Assembly (NCBI RefSeq): GCF_900110255.1
Contig: NZ_FODD01000002.1
Coordinates: forward strand, 62,001 to 126,000
Length of the DNA: 64,000 nt
Source: Actinacidiphila rubida
Lineage (GTDB): Bacteria; Actinomycetota; Actinomycetes; Streptomycetales; Streptomycetaceae
Direction of reading: 5' to 3'
A program made the translations under genes and the position numbers. The notes beneath the pieces were generated by a model. The model was not told the DNA's origin. It worked only from the letters and a program-made list of their open reading frames with translations, and did not search any database. Below, in pieces: positions 1 through 7,965 of the stretch (positions are counted from its first letter, which is position 1; each line of letters begins with the position of its first letter).

Positions 1-144
1 GCCGCCGATGACGACGGCCGCGAGGGCGATCCGGCCCGCCCACACCAGGGCGGTGCGGCGACGCGCGGCCCGCCGGGCGGCGCTCGCGGCCGCGCCCTTG
101 GTGACGTCGGAGAGGGCGGCGGAAGCGGTGGACGTCGTGCTCAT
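1..144 (-). CDS. ABC transporter permease, N-terminal end only (cut by window edge)
   Basis: Only the first 48 codons are present. They encode a basic, Ala/Arg-rich cytoplasmic N-terminus that leads into a hydrophobic stretch beginning TALVWAGRIALAAVVIGG, which should be the first membrane helix. The ATG overlaps the TGA of the upstream ABC ATPase in an ATGA arrangement, so the two are translationally coupled. Because that ATPase is of the NitT/TauT/SsuB type, this is most likely its integral membrane permease. That identity rests on context; no permease signature loop lies inside the window. Confidence 0.7.
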   Translation of the reverse strand, partial: MSTTSTASAALSDVTKGAAASAARRAARRRTALVWAGRIALAAVVIGG

Positions 145-1001
145 GCCGTGCCTCCCGCGGTGAGGGCGTAGGCGCGTTCGACCTCTTCGCGCAGGGTGTC
201 CCAGATCTGGTGCTGGAGTTCGATGAACCGTGGCTGGAAGCGGATCTCCTGGACCGAGCCGCGCGGCCGCGGCAGGTCGATGTCGAAGACCGCCTTGACC
301 GAGCCCGGGCCGGACGTCATCACGACGACCCGGTCGGCGAGTGCCACCGCTTCGTCGAGATCGTGGGTGATGAAGATGACGGACGGCCGGATCTGCTCCC
401 ACAGGTTCAGCAGCTCGGTCGACATGATCGCCTTCGTCTGCACGTCGAGGGCGCCGAACGGCTCGTCCATGATCAGGATCCTGGGTTCGTTGATCAGGGC
501 GGCGGCCATCGCGACGCGCTTGCGCATGCCGCCGGACAGCTGGTGCGGGTAGCGGTCCTCGAAACCGGCGAGGCCGACGCGGCGCAGCCAGTCACGGGCC
601 GACGCCTGCGCCTGGCGCTTGGGCACCCGGCGGAAGACGGGACCCATCAGGACGTTGCCGAGGACCGTCTTCCAGGGCAGCAGCGCGTCGGTCTGGAACA
701 TGAAGCTGACGCCGTCGGTGATGCCGTCCACCTCGCGGCCGCCGACGCGGACGGACCCCTCGCTGGGCCGGTCGAGGCCGGACACCATGCTCAGCGTCGT
801 CGACTTGCCGCAGCCGGTGGGACCGACCACCGCGCAGAACTGGCCGGGTTCCACGGTGAACGAGACGCCGCTCAGCGCCGTGAACACCTCGCCTGCGGGG
901 GTCAGGAATCGTTTCGTGAGCCCGGATATCTCGATGCGTGCGTCCGCCTGGTCCGCCGCACCGGTGCCCGGGCTCGTCGCGACATCGTTGCGCGAGGCCA
1001 T
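141..1001 (-). CDS. ABC transporter ATP-binding protein, NitT/TauT family
   Basis: This 286-residue ATPase would energise uptake of a small anion, sulfonate or similar solute through the permease encoded just downstream. Visible motifs are Walker A (GPTGCGKST), Q-loop (FMFQTDALLPWKT), signature (LSGGMRKRV), Walker B (ILIMDEP), D-loop (GALD) and switch His (FITHD). The LLPWKTVLGNV segment after the Q-loop is typical of the nitrate/taurine/aliphatic-sulfonate branch. The ATG at 1001 follows a GGAAGG ribosome site; the much longer upstream open frame is antisense to the sensor kinase and was discarded. No substrate-binding protein is in the window, so the substrate cannot be named. The divergent two-component system may control it. 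Confidence 0.9.
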   Translation of the reverse strand: MASRNDVATSPGTGAADQADARIEISGLTKRFLTPAGEVFTALSGVSFTVEPGQFCAVVGPTGCGKSTTLSMVSGLDRPSEGSVRVGGREVDGITDGVSFMFQTDALLPWKTVLGNVLMGPVFRRVPKRQAQASARDWLRRVGLAGFEDRYPHQLSGGMRKRVAMAAALINEPRILIMDEPFGALDVQTKAIMSTELLNLWEQIRPSVIFITHDLDEAVALADRVVVMTSGPGSVKAVFDIDLPRPRGSVQEIRFQPRFIELQHQIWDTLREEVERAYALTAGGTA

Positions 1002-1316
1002 GGGGGGACCGCTTCCTTCCGTCGTTCGGGAATCCCCGGCCGTTCCGCGCGGTCCGCCGGGCGGTGTGCCCGGGGTTCCTCGCAGGCCGAGGAAGGCAGA
1101 CGCTAGAGACGGCACCGCGTTACGTCGCTGTTTCCGAGCTATCCCGCGAAAGCCGCGTAACCCGGAGTTCTGCTCGTTTTGCTCAGCGGGCGGAGGGTGG
1201 GCAGCGGCCGGTGGGTGCGGCACAATCGCGCCACCCGCGCATTCAGGAACGCCTGTCCAGGAGCGGGCGTCCGGCGGACGCCCGGCGCGAGGCGCCACCG
1301 CAACGAAGAGGTACCT
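1002..1316. promoter_or_regulatory. Divergent intergenic region between ABC transporter and sensor kinase
   Basis: About 315 bases without a convincing gene lie between two divergent starts, so promoters in both directions are expected. Two related GTTACG/GTAACC-like segments (around 1117-1125 and 1153-1161) flank the middle and could be recognition sites for the response regulator, but they do not form a perfect repeat. I could not place a clear -35/-10 pair. Confidence 0.35.
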
Positions 1317-2984
1317 GTGACACCCATCCGCTTCCGGGCAGGACGCGGCGGAAGGCGCCGGCTTTCCACCCGGATCCTCGCCAACGAACTGGCCATCCTC
1401 GCGCTCACCGGCCTGATCGGCTTCGTCCTGTTCGCGTTCGCGCAGCGGGCCGAACTCGACCGCTCCTACGAGCAGCGGGCGCTGGCGATCGCCCGGATCG
1501 CGGTGGCGGATCCGCAGATCCGGCAGGCCACCGAGTACGGGGACCGCGACCACGTCGTGCAGTCCGTCGCCCAGCGCATCGGCCAGGCCGCCCACGCGTC
1601 GTACGTGGTGGTGATCGACCTGCACCGTATACGGCACTCGCACCCGATGGCGGCCCTGATCGGGAAGCCGGTCGCCGAGCCGATCGTGGTCAGGGACGGC
1701 CATTCGCACGTCGGCATCGACCAGGGCGCGTTGGGGCGCTCCGCCAACGCCAAGGCTCCCCTGTACGGTACTTCGGGCGCCCTGGTCGGCGAGGTGTCCG
1801 TCGGCATCCCGGAACGCGCCGTGCTCAGCGAGTTGTGGTCCGAGCTGCCGACCTTCGGGCTCTACGCCGCGCTCGCCACCGCGATCGGCGCGGCCGCGGC
1901 CTCCCTGCTGGCCCGCCGGCTGAAGCGGACCACGTTCGGCCTGGAGCTGGAGGAGATCGCCTGCCTGTTGCAGGACCGGGAGGCGATGCTGCACGGCATC
2001 CGGGAGGGCGTGGTCGCCGTGGCCCCCGATGGGCGGGTTACCGTCATCAACGACGAGGCCCGGCGCCTGCTCGGCGTCGGCACGGCGCTCGGCCACCGGC
2101 TGGACGAGGTGCTGCCCGACGGCCGGCTGCGCCGCGCCCTGGACGGCACCCTGACCGGCACCGACGTCAGCGTCCTGACCGACGACCACTGCCTCGTCGT
2201 CAACCGCATGCCGGTCAGCCTGCAGGGACGCGCCCTGGGCGCGGTCGTCACCGTCCGCGACCGCACCGAGCTGATCGGCCTGCTGCGCGAACTGGACTCC
2301 GTGCGCGGGCTGACCGACGCGCTGCGGGCCCAGCAGCACGAGTTCACCAACCGGATGCACACGCTGGCCGGACTCCTGGACATCGGCGAGCACGAGTCCG
2401 CGTACGACTACGCCATCGAGACGGCCCGCTCCGGGCAGGCCCTGACCGAGGCCGTGCGCCGCCACATCGGCAACCCCCTCATGGTCGGGCTCATCGTGGC
2501 CAAGACCACCGTCGCCGCCGAACGCGGCGTGACGATCGCCCTCACCGACGACTCGGCGCTCGGCGACGACCCGCCGCACCTGCGGCGGCTGCTGACCATC
2601 GTCGGCAACCTGCTCGACAACGCGGTCGACGCGACGGCCGAGGCGCCACCCACCGGGGAAGGCCGCCGGATCCTGCTGACGGTGACGGAGGCCGACGACC
2701 TCGTCGTGGTCCGCGTCGCCGACAACGGCCGGGGCATCGCCCCGGGCACCGCCCAGTCGATCTTCGAGGACGGCTGGTCGACCCGCCCGGGACGGGGCAC
2801 CGCGCGCCGCGGGCTGGGGCTCGCGCTGGTGCACCGCCTGGTGCAGCGGCACGGGGGCACCATCACGGTCAGCGAGGGTCCCGGCGCGGTCTTCACCGTC
2901 GTCCTGCCGCAGCCGGGCACGGCGGCGGCCCGTCGGGGCGCACTACTGACGCACGCGTCCTCGAGGGGAAGTGAGCTCGGATGA
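1317..2984 (+). CDS. Sensor histidine kinase, CitA/DcuS-like
   Basis: A 555-residue membrane kinase. After a basic N-terminus there is a helix around residues 22-43, an extracytoplasmic sensor domain of about 140 residues, a second helix near 183-203, a PAS domain (GIREGVVAVAPDGRVTVIND) and the dimerisation box with phospho-acceptor His341 in QQHEFTNRMHTL, the signature of citrate/C4-dicarboxylate type kinases. The ATPase domain shows the N box (NLLDNAVDAT), G1 (VADNGRGI) and G2 (RRGLGLALV). GTG at 1317 was chosen because an AGAGG ribosome site precedes it and the upstream frame looks noncoding. The stop overlaps the regulator start by four bases. The ligand is unknown; the divergent ABC transporter is the obvious candidate target. 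Confidence 0.9.
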   Translation: MTPIRFRAGRGGRRRLSTRILANELAILALTGLIGFVLFAFAQRAELDRSYEQRALAIARIAVADPQIRQATEYGDRDHVVQSVAQRIGQAAHASYVVVIDLHRIRHSHPMAALIGKPVAEPIVVRDGHSHVGIDQGALGRSANAKAPLYGTSGALVGEVSVGIPERAVLSELWSELPTFGLYAALATAIGAAAASLLARRLKRTTFGLELEEIACLLQDREAMLHGIREGVVAVAPDGRVTVINDEARRLLGVGTALGHRLDEVLPDGRLRRALDGTLTGTDVSVLTDDHCLVVNRMPVSLQGRALGAVVTVRDRTELIGLLRELDSVRGLTDALRAQQHEFTNRMHTLAGLLDIGEHESAYDYAIETARSGQALTEAVRRHIGNPLMVGLIVAKTTVAAERGVTIALTDDSALGDDPPHLRRLLTIVGNLLDNAVDATAEAPPTGEGRRILLTVTEADDLVVVRVADNGRGIAPGTAQSIFEDGWSTRPGRGTARRGLGLALVHRLVQRHGGTITVSEGPGAVFTVVLPQPGTAAARRGALLTHASSRGSELG

Positions 2985-3670
2985 TCCGGACCCTCGTGGT
3001 GGACGACGACTTCCGGGTCGGCCAGATCCACAGCGACTACGTGCGCCGCGTCCGGGCGTTCGACGTGGTCGGCAGGGCCGCGAACGTGGCCGAGGCCCTG
3101 GCCGCGGTCCGCACCCTGCGGCCGGATCTCCTGCTGCTCGACATCTTCCTGCCCGACGGCAGCGGCCTCGACGTCCTGCGGCGGCTGAGTCAGGACCGGG
3201 CCGACACCCGTCCCGACGCCCTGGTGATCACCGCCGACCACGACATCTCCTCCGTGCGGGCCGCGATGAAGCTCGGGGCCGTCGGCTACCTGGTGAAGCC
3301 GTTCGGATCCGCCGACCTCGCCGAACGCCTGCACGCCTACCGTGAGTTGCGAGACCGGGCGGACGCCCTCAGCCGGACGGCGACGGCCGACCAGGCCGAC
3401 GTGGACGCGCTGTTCAGCGCGGCCCGGCCGCCCGCCGTCCCCCGCATCCCGGCCAAGGGCCACTCCGCGCCGACACTCAGCGCGATCCACCAGGCCCTGC
3501 GCGCCAGCCGCGGCGCCCTGTCCGCCGCCGAGGCCGCCGAGGCGACGGGCGTCTCCCGGGCCACGGCGCAGCGCTACCTGTCCTACCTCGTCAAGGAGGG
3601 CACGGTCCGTCTCGAACTCCGCTACGGCACCAACGGCCGCCCGGAGCACCGCTATCGCGTCGCCCGGTGA
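2981..3670 (+). CDS. Response regulator, CitB/DcuR-like
   Basis: A 229-residue regulator and the partner of the kinase it overlaps (ATGA). The receiver domain has the acidic pocket (VVDDD), phospho-acceptor Asp54 in LLLLDIFLPDG, the conserved Thr/Ser position near VITADHD and the Lys in GYLVKPF. The C-terminal part carries a winged-helix-like HTH (EAAEATGVSRATAQRYLSYL) as in the CitB/DcuR family. Members of this family usually activate genes for uptake of organic acids. Here the nearest transporter is a NitT/TauT-type ABC system on the other side of the kinase, which is an unusual pairing. Confidence 0.9.
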   Translation: MIRTLVVDDDFRVGQIHSDYVRRVRAFDVVGRAANVAEALAAVRTLRPDLLLLDIFLPDGSGLDVLRRLSQDRADTRPDALVITADHDISSVRAAMKLGAVGYLVKPFGSADLAERLHAYRELRDRADALSRTATADQADVDALFSAARPPAVPRIPAKGHSAPTLSAIHQALRASRGALSAAEAAEATGVSRATAQRYLSYLVKEGTVRLELRYGTNGRPEHRYRVAR

Positions 3671-3732
3671 GGTCCCGCCGGGGTGCCCGCGGCCCCTGGC
3701 GGGGGCGGCGGGAGTGTGGGGGAAACGGGGAA

Positions 3733-3748
3733 GTTGGTCTAGTCCTCT
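3733..3748. promoter_or_regulatory. DasR-responsive-element-like site upstream of chitinase
   Basis: GTTGGTCTAGTCCTCT matches the published Streptomyces DasR element ACTGGTCTAGACCACT at 12 of 16 positions, including the TGGTCTAG core. It runs into a TTGACG -35-like hexamer at 3748-3753, about 90 bases before the chitinase start, which fits repression by the N-acetylglucosamine-responsive GntR regulator DasR. The match is by eye; binding is inferred. Confidence 0.6.
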
Positions 3749-3772
3749 TGACGCGGCACGGCTGCGCGCTGT

Positions 3773-3786
3773 TTGGTACGTACCAA
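3773..3786. promoter_or_regulatory. Perfect 14-base palindrome in the chitinase promoter
   Basis: TTGGTACGTACCAA is a perfect inverted repeat, 52 bases before the chitinase ATG. It covers the place where the -10 element should sit, 19 bases after TTGACG. No obvious TATAAT-like hexamer is seen there, so the palindrome is a good candidate for a second operator. The cognate protein is unknown. Confidence 0.5.
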
Positions 3787-3838
3787 CTCAGGCCTGAGAC
3801 GCACGCTCCCCCCACCACTTCACGCTCGAGGGGCTTTC

Positions 3839-5062
3839 ATGCACCTTGCGAAATGGGCGGCCTCCGCCTCCGCGCTCACGCTCGCGACCGCCGGTGCGGT
3901 CTTCGCCCTGGCCCCCGACGGCAACGCCGCGGCGACCAGCGCCTACGCCGTCGCTCCCTACGTCGACATGTCGAACAGTCAGGAGGGCATGCTCGACACG
4001 GCCCTGACCGGGCACGGCCTCAAGGCCTACACCGCGGCCTTCGTGCTCGGTTCCGGCTGCAACCAGATCTGGGGCGACACCCTCCCCATCGGTGCCGACT
4101 CCTTCACCGACCCGCTGATCGCCAAGGCGAAGTCCGAGGGCGCCTCCCTCATCATCTCGTCGGGCGGCGCCAGCGGCCTGCCACTGGCGTGGACCTGCTC
4201 CACCCAGAGCTCGATCGACGCCGGTTACCAGGCCCTCATCAACGACTACGGCGTCACCCAGCTGGACTTCGACATCGAGGGCGCGGCCGTGGCGGACACG
4301 GCGGCCACGGCACGCCAGATGCAGGCGATGAAGGACCTCAAGGCGTCCAACCCCGCCCTGCAGTTCTCCGTGACGCTGCCGGTCCTGACGAGCGGGCTCA
4401 CGAGCGACGGCGTGAACATCCTCAAGGCCGCCAAGACGGCCGGCGTCAAGATCGACGTGGTCAACATCATGACCATGGACTTCTACGCGGGCACCGGCAC
4501 CGAGATGGGGCAGGGCTCGGTCTCCGCGGCCCAGGCGACGCTGTCGCAGATGCAGTCGGTCGACTCCGGCTACACCTACGCCAACCTCGGGATCACCCCG
4601 ATGATCGGCAAGAACGACGACGGATCCACGTTCACCCTGGCGGACGCCCAGACCGTGGAGAACTTCGCCGCCCAACACGGCGTCGGGCGGCTGGCGTTCT
4701 GGTCGGTGAACCGCGACCAGCCGTGCAGCGGGAGCGCCAACTCGCTCTCCACGTGCACCCAGATCAGCCAGAACAGCCTGGCGTTCACCGACACCTTCCA
4801 GCAGTTCGCGGGCGGTTCGGGCGGCACCACCGGCGGGACGACGACGGGCGGAACCACCACCGGCGGGACGACCGGCGGGACCACGACCGGCGGGGGCGGG
4901 ACGACCTGCACCGTCGCCTCGTGGAGCTCCTCGGCGATCTACACCGGCGGCAACACCGTCTCGTGGAAGGGACACAACTGGCAGGCCAAGTGGTGGACGC
5001 AGGGCGAGGAGCCCGGCACCACCGGCGAGTGGGGCGTCTGGCAGGACCTCGGCGCCTGCTGA
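3839..5062 (+). CDS. Secreted GH18 chitinase with C-terminal chitin-binding module
   Basis: A 407-residue secreted enzyme. The signal peptide (residues 1 to about 32, hydrophobic core SALTLATAGAVFALA) is followed by a GH18 barrel. The catalytic strand reads LDFDIEG, giving Asp143, Asp145 and the catalytic acid Glu147 of the DxxDxDxE motif, while the first Asp position is Thr140. A Gly/Thr-only linker (roughly 323-358) joins a CBM5/12-type module with the aromatic pattern IYTGG, WKGHNWQAKWW and WGVWQ. The architecture suits hydrolysis of insoluble chitin outside the cell. ATG at 3839 was chosen because the signal peptide begins there. A DasR-like element and a palindrome lie upstream. Confidence 0.92.
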   Translation: MHLAKWAASASALTLATAGAVFALAPDGNAAATSAYAVAPYVDMSNSQEGMLDTALTGHGLKAYTAAFVLGSGCNQIWGDTLPIGADSFTDPLIAKAKSEGASLIISSGGASGLPLAWTCSTQSSIDAGYQALINDYGVTQLDFDIEGAAVADTAATARQMQAMKDLKASNPALQFSVTLPVLTSGLTSDGVNILKAAKTAGVKIDVVNIMTMDFYAGTGTEMGQGSVSAAQATLSQMQSVDSGYTYANLGITPMIGKNDDGSTFTLADAQTVENFAAQHGVGRLAFWSVNRDQPCSGSANSLSTCTQISQNSLAFTDTFQQFAGGSGGTTGGTTTGGTTTGGTTGGTTTGGGGTTCTVASWSSSAIYTGGNTVSWKGHNWQAKWWTQGEEPGTTGEWGVWQDLGAC

Positions 5063-5125
5063 GCGGCAGCGCTCCCGGGCCGCCGAGCTCCTGATCTTCT
5101 GAGCTGCCCGGCCTTCGACACCCCA

Positions 5126-5155
5126 CGGCCCGGCCCCGCTTCGGGGGCCGGGCCG
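5126..5155. terminator. Bidirectional terminator between chitinase and SGNH hydrolase
   Basis: CGGCCCGGCCCC at 5126-5137, a short GCTTC loop, and the complementary GGGGCCGGGCCG arm ending at 5155 form a very stable hairpin between two convergent genes. No T-tract follows, as is common in actinomycetes. Confidence 0.75.
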
Positions 5156-5185
5156 ACCGCTGTCCGGCCGCGTGCTGCCGTGTGG

Positions 5186-6364
5186 TCAGGCGGCCGTGAC
5201 GGCGAACGCGCCCCCGTCCCCGAACGCGAGCCGCGCGAAGTTCTCGGCGATGCGACGGTGTCCGGCGGGGTCGGGATGGATCTCGTCCGGCAGCGGGAAC
5301 TCGGCGTAGTCCTTCTCGCCGTACAGGTCCCGGCCCTCCAGGTAGTGCACGTGCGGGTCGTCGGCGGCCCGTTCCGCGACGATCCGCGCGAGTTCGTCCC
5401 GGATGACGTTGAGCGTCAGGCGCCCGAACGCCCGCTCGGCGGGATCGCCCGTCGCCCTGAACCGCAGGGTCCCGTCGGCGAACTCGGGCGCGAGCGGCCC
5501 GGGCGTGTCCTCCTGGACCGGGCACAGGATCGGGGAGACGACGAGCAGCGGCGTCCGGGGATGCCCCTCGCGGATGGTGTCGAGGAAGCCGTGGACCGCG
5601 GGAGCGAAGGCCCGAAGGCGCATCACGTCGGCGTTGACGACGTTGATGCCGATCTTGACGCTGATGAGGTCCGCGGGCGTGTCCCGCATGGCGCGGGCGG
5701 TGAACGGGTCGAGCAGCGCACTGCCGCTGAAGCCCAGGTTGACCAGGTCGACGGCGCCGTCGGCGGCGGCCAGGGCGGGCCATGTGGCGGCCGGGCTGGC
5801 CGCGTTCGACCCGTGGCTGATGGAACTGCCGTGGTGCAGCCACACCCTGCGCCCGCTGTCGGGCACCGGCTCGACCGGGGCGTCGGTGCGCAGCGCGATG
5901 ACCTCGGTGACCTCCGTATGCGGCAGCCAGATCTCGACGTCCTTCTCGCCCGCCGGCAGATCGGTGAACCGCGCCGTGCCGGGCGGCCCCGGGGTCAGCT
6001 CGAAGGCCTGGGTGAACATGTCCGTGATGGTGCGCACGTTGCCGCCGGTGACGGTCGCCTGCGCGGCCGGAGTGCCGTCGACCAGCAGGTCGTACACGCC
6101 GTCCGGCGGGGGCGGGAAGCCCTGGTAGACCCGCTTGGTGGGCAGCGTGTCCAGCTCGACGGCGGTCGCCCGGGTCCGGAAGACCACCCGCACGCCGGAA
6201 GGCTGCGCCTCGGCGACGGCGAGTTGGTCGTCGGGGATCTGCCGCCGCGCCCGGGCGGGCAGCCGGTGCGGCAGCAGTCCGTGGGCGGTCGCTTCCACCT
6301 CGAGGTGGCCGCGCAGCATGTCCGCGGTGACGGGTGTGGTGATCCAGCCGTGTTCGAAGGTCAT
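5186..6364 (-). CDS. SGNH/GDSL-family hydrolase
   Basis: A 392-residue protein with an N-terminal beta-rich domain (about 1-165) and a C-terminal SGNH esterase-type domain. The nucleophile block is WLHHGSSISHGS (residues 175-186), the Gly and Asn blocks are GFSGSALLD and KIGINVVNAD, and the last block is DEIHPDPAGHRR with the catalytic Asp/His pair. This layout is seen in carbohydrate or acyl esterases related to GDSL lipases. No signal peptide is visible, so it is probably cytoplasmic. It lies 58 bases downstream of a TetR-type regulator on the same strand and is probably co-transcribed and controlled by it. The substrate is unknown. Confidence 0.88.
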   Translation of the reverse strand: MTFEHGWITTPVTADMLRGHLEVEATAHGLLPHRLPARARRQIPDDQLAVAEAQPSGVRVVFRTRATAVELDTLPTKRVYQGFPPPPDGVYDLLVDGTPAAQATVTGGNVRTITDMFTQAFELTPGPPGTARFTDLPAGEKDVEIWLPHTEVTEVIALRTDAPVEPVPDSGRRVWLHHGSSISHGSNAASPAATWPALAAADGAVDLVNLGFSGSALLDPFTARAMRDTPADLISVKIGINVVNADVMRLRAFAPAVHGFLDTIREGHPRTPLLVVSPILCPVQEDTPGPLAPEFADGTLRFRATGDPAERAFGRLTLNVIRDELARIVAERAADDPHVHYLEGRDLYGEKDYAEFPLPDEIHPDPAGHRRIAENFARLAFGDGGAFAVTAA

Positions 6365-6422
6365 TGCCTCAGCCTGGTGTTCGGAATCCGATGGACCGTT
6401 CGGGGCCGCGGGCCCCGGCGGG

Positions 6423-6992
6423 TCAGGGGGTGGCCCTGTTCCGCAGCAGCACGTCGAGGGAGTCGATGATCCAGTCCCAGGACTGCTGCGCGTCGGGCGC
6501 GCTGTGTGCGAAGCCGCCGGCCAGCTCGAGGCTGACGTAGCCGTGGAAGACGCTGCCCAGCATCCGTACCGCGTGGGTCTGCTCCGGCTCGGGCAGGTCG
6601 TAGCCGCGCAGGATCGCGCGGGTCATCTGCGCGTGCCGTACCCCGGCACTGGCCGCCGCCGTCTCGGCGTCGAGCCGCAGGCGCGCCGCGTCGTAACGGC
6701 CCGGGTGCTCCCGGGCGTAGTCGCGGTAGGCGTTCGCGAAGGCGGCCAGGGCATCCCTGCCCGCCCGCCCGGCCACGGCGTCGGAGACCCGGTCGGCGAG
6801 CTCCTCGAGCGCGAACAGGGCGATCCTCGTCCTGAGGTCCTGCGAGCTCTTCACGTGCGAGTACAGGCTCGCGACCTTGACGTCGAAGAGGCGGGCGAGC
6901 GCGGAGACCGTCACGTGCTCGAACCCGGCCTCGTCCGCCAGCTCCGCCCCGGCTCGCGTCAGCCGCTCCGGGGTCAGTCCCGCTCTCACCAT
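6423..6992 (-). CDS. TetR/AcrR-family transcriptional regulator
   Basis: A 189-residue regulator. The N-terminal HTH (LTRAGAELADEAGFEHVTVSALARLF, in part) is followed by DVKVASLYSHVKS, the TetR recognition-helix region, then an all-helical ligand domain of the WHG-like type. ATG at 6992 has a strong GGAGGAG ribosome site at the right distance, better than the upstream in-frame ATG. The gene precedes the SGNH hydrolase and probably regulates it and itself. The inverted repeat at 7031-7045 is the best operator candidate. Confidence 0.9.
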   Translation of the reverse strand: MVRAGLTPERLTRAGAELADEAGFEHVTVSALARLFDVKVASLYSHVKSSQDLRTRIALFALEELADRVSDAVAGRAGRDALAAFANAYRDYAREHPGRYDAARLRLDAETAAASAGVRHAQMTRAILRGYDLPEPEQTHAVRMLGSVFHGYVSLELAGGFAHSAPDAQQSWDWIIDSLDVLLRNRATP

Positions 6993-7018
6993 CACACTCC
7001 TCCGATTTACCGAAGAGC

Positions 7019-7843
7019 CTAGCACATTTGCCTAAAGCCTTTAGGTTGCTCGGCACGGTAGCGGCCCGGGGTCGTCCCGATGAGGTGGGTGAACGCCGCG
7101 ATGAAGCCGCTGGGGTTGGCCCACCCGCAGGCGTACGCGGTGCGGAGGGTGTCATGGCCCTCGGCGAGGAGCACGAGCGCGTGGTGGACGCGCAGTTGGG
7201 TGCGCCACTCGTAGAAAGTCATGCCGAGTTCGGCGCGGAACAGCCGGCTCAGGGTGCGGGCACTGGCTCCGGCCCTGGACCCCAGTTCGGCCAGCGTGGC
7301 GTTGTCCGCCGGGTTCTCGTCGAGCATCCGGGCCAGGGCCCGCAGCCGGTCGTCCCGCGGCTCGGGCAGGTGCAGGGGCTGCTCGTCCGCGGCGCGGAGT
7401 TCGTCGACGAGGACGCGCAGCAGGCGGGCCCGGGCGGGGCCGCGGTAGGCGGGGGCGGGATCGCCGTCGCGGGGGCCGGTCAGCGCGAGCAGCACCTCGC
7501 GGGCGAGGCCCGAGGTCGGGAACACCGCGGGGCGGTCGGGCACGAGCCGGGCGAGGGAGGGCGGAAGGAAGACGATCCGCATGTCGGTGTCTCCGTGGGC
7601 GCGGTGCCGGTGCGTGAAGCCGGCGGGCGTCCAGGCGACCCGGTTGGAGGGAACGATCGACGTGCCGCGCTCGGTCTGCAGGCTCAGGACACCGCGGGCC
7701 GCGTGGACCAGATGCCCCCGCGCGTGCTCCTGCACGTCGCTCGTGCCGCCGGAGAGCCAGAGGTGGCGCCCGCCGGACGGCCACACATGTGACGTCGGGC
7801 CGGCGTTCCGGGCGGCTCGGGGAGCTTGGCGGCGAACGGGCAT
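7019..7843 (-). CDS. AraC-family transcriptional regulator
   Basis: A 274-residue protein with an N-terminal cupin-like sensing domain (HLWLSGGTSDVQEHARG, then PAGFTHRHRAHG) and a C-terminal double HTH of the AraC/XylS family (ATLAELGSRAGASARTLSRL, then TAYACGWANPSGFIAAFTHL and TPGRYR). This form is common among AraC regulators that control a neighbouring divergent enzyme gene. Here an alpha/beta hydrolase starts 122 bases away on the other strand and is the likely target. The ATG at 7843 is preferred to the longer open frame because the extra N-terminus is Arg/Pro-rich and overlaps the divergent promoter region. Confidence 0.9.
   Translation of the reverse strand: MPVRRQAPRAARNAGPTSHVWPSGGRHLWLSGGTSDVQEHARGHLVHAARGVLSLQTERGTSIVPSNRVAWTPAGFTHRHRAHGDTDMRIVFLPPSLARLVPDRPAVFPTSGLAREVLLALTGPRDGDPAPAYRGPARARLLRVLVDELRAADEQPLHLPEPRDDRLRALARMLDENPADNATLAELGSRAGASARTLSRLFRAELGMTFYEWRTQLRVHHALVLLAEGHDTLRTAYACGWANPSGFIAAFTHLIGTTPGRYRAEQPKGFRQMC
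7031..7045. promoter_or_regulatory. Inverted repeat, candidate operator of the TetR regulator
   Basis: CCTAAA-GCC-TTTAGG is a perfect repeat with a three-base centre. It lies 39-53 bases upstream of the TetR gene and inside the last codons of the upstream AraC-type gene. An A/T-rich palindrome stands out in DNA this GC-rich. The operator role is inferred from position. Confidence 0.45.
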
Positions 7844-7965
7844 CGGTTGGCATCCTATCGGTGGCCCGCCATGGCGTGATCCGGCGACACTGCCTGCGTG
7901 GACGGGGCCTTCCGCCGCGTGCGGCGCCGCGGCCACGACCCGTCGAGAACAGAGTGGAGACTCGC

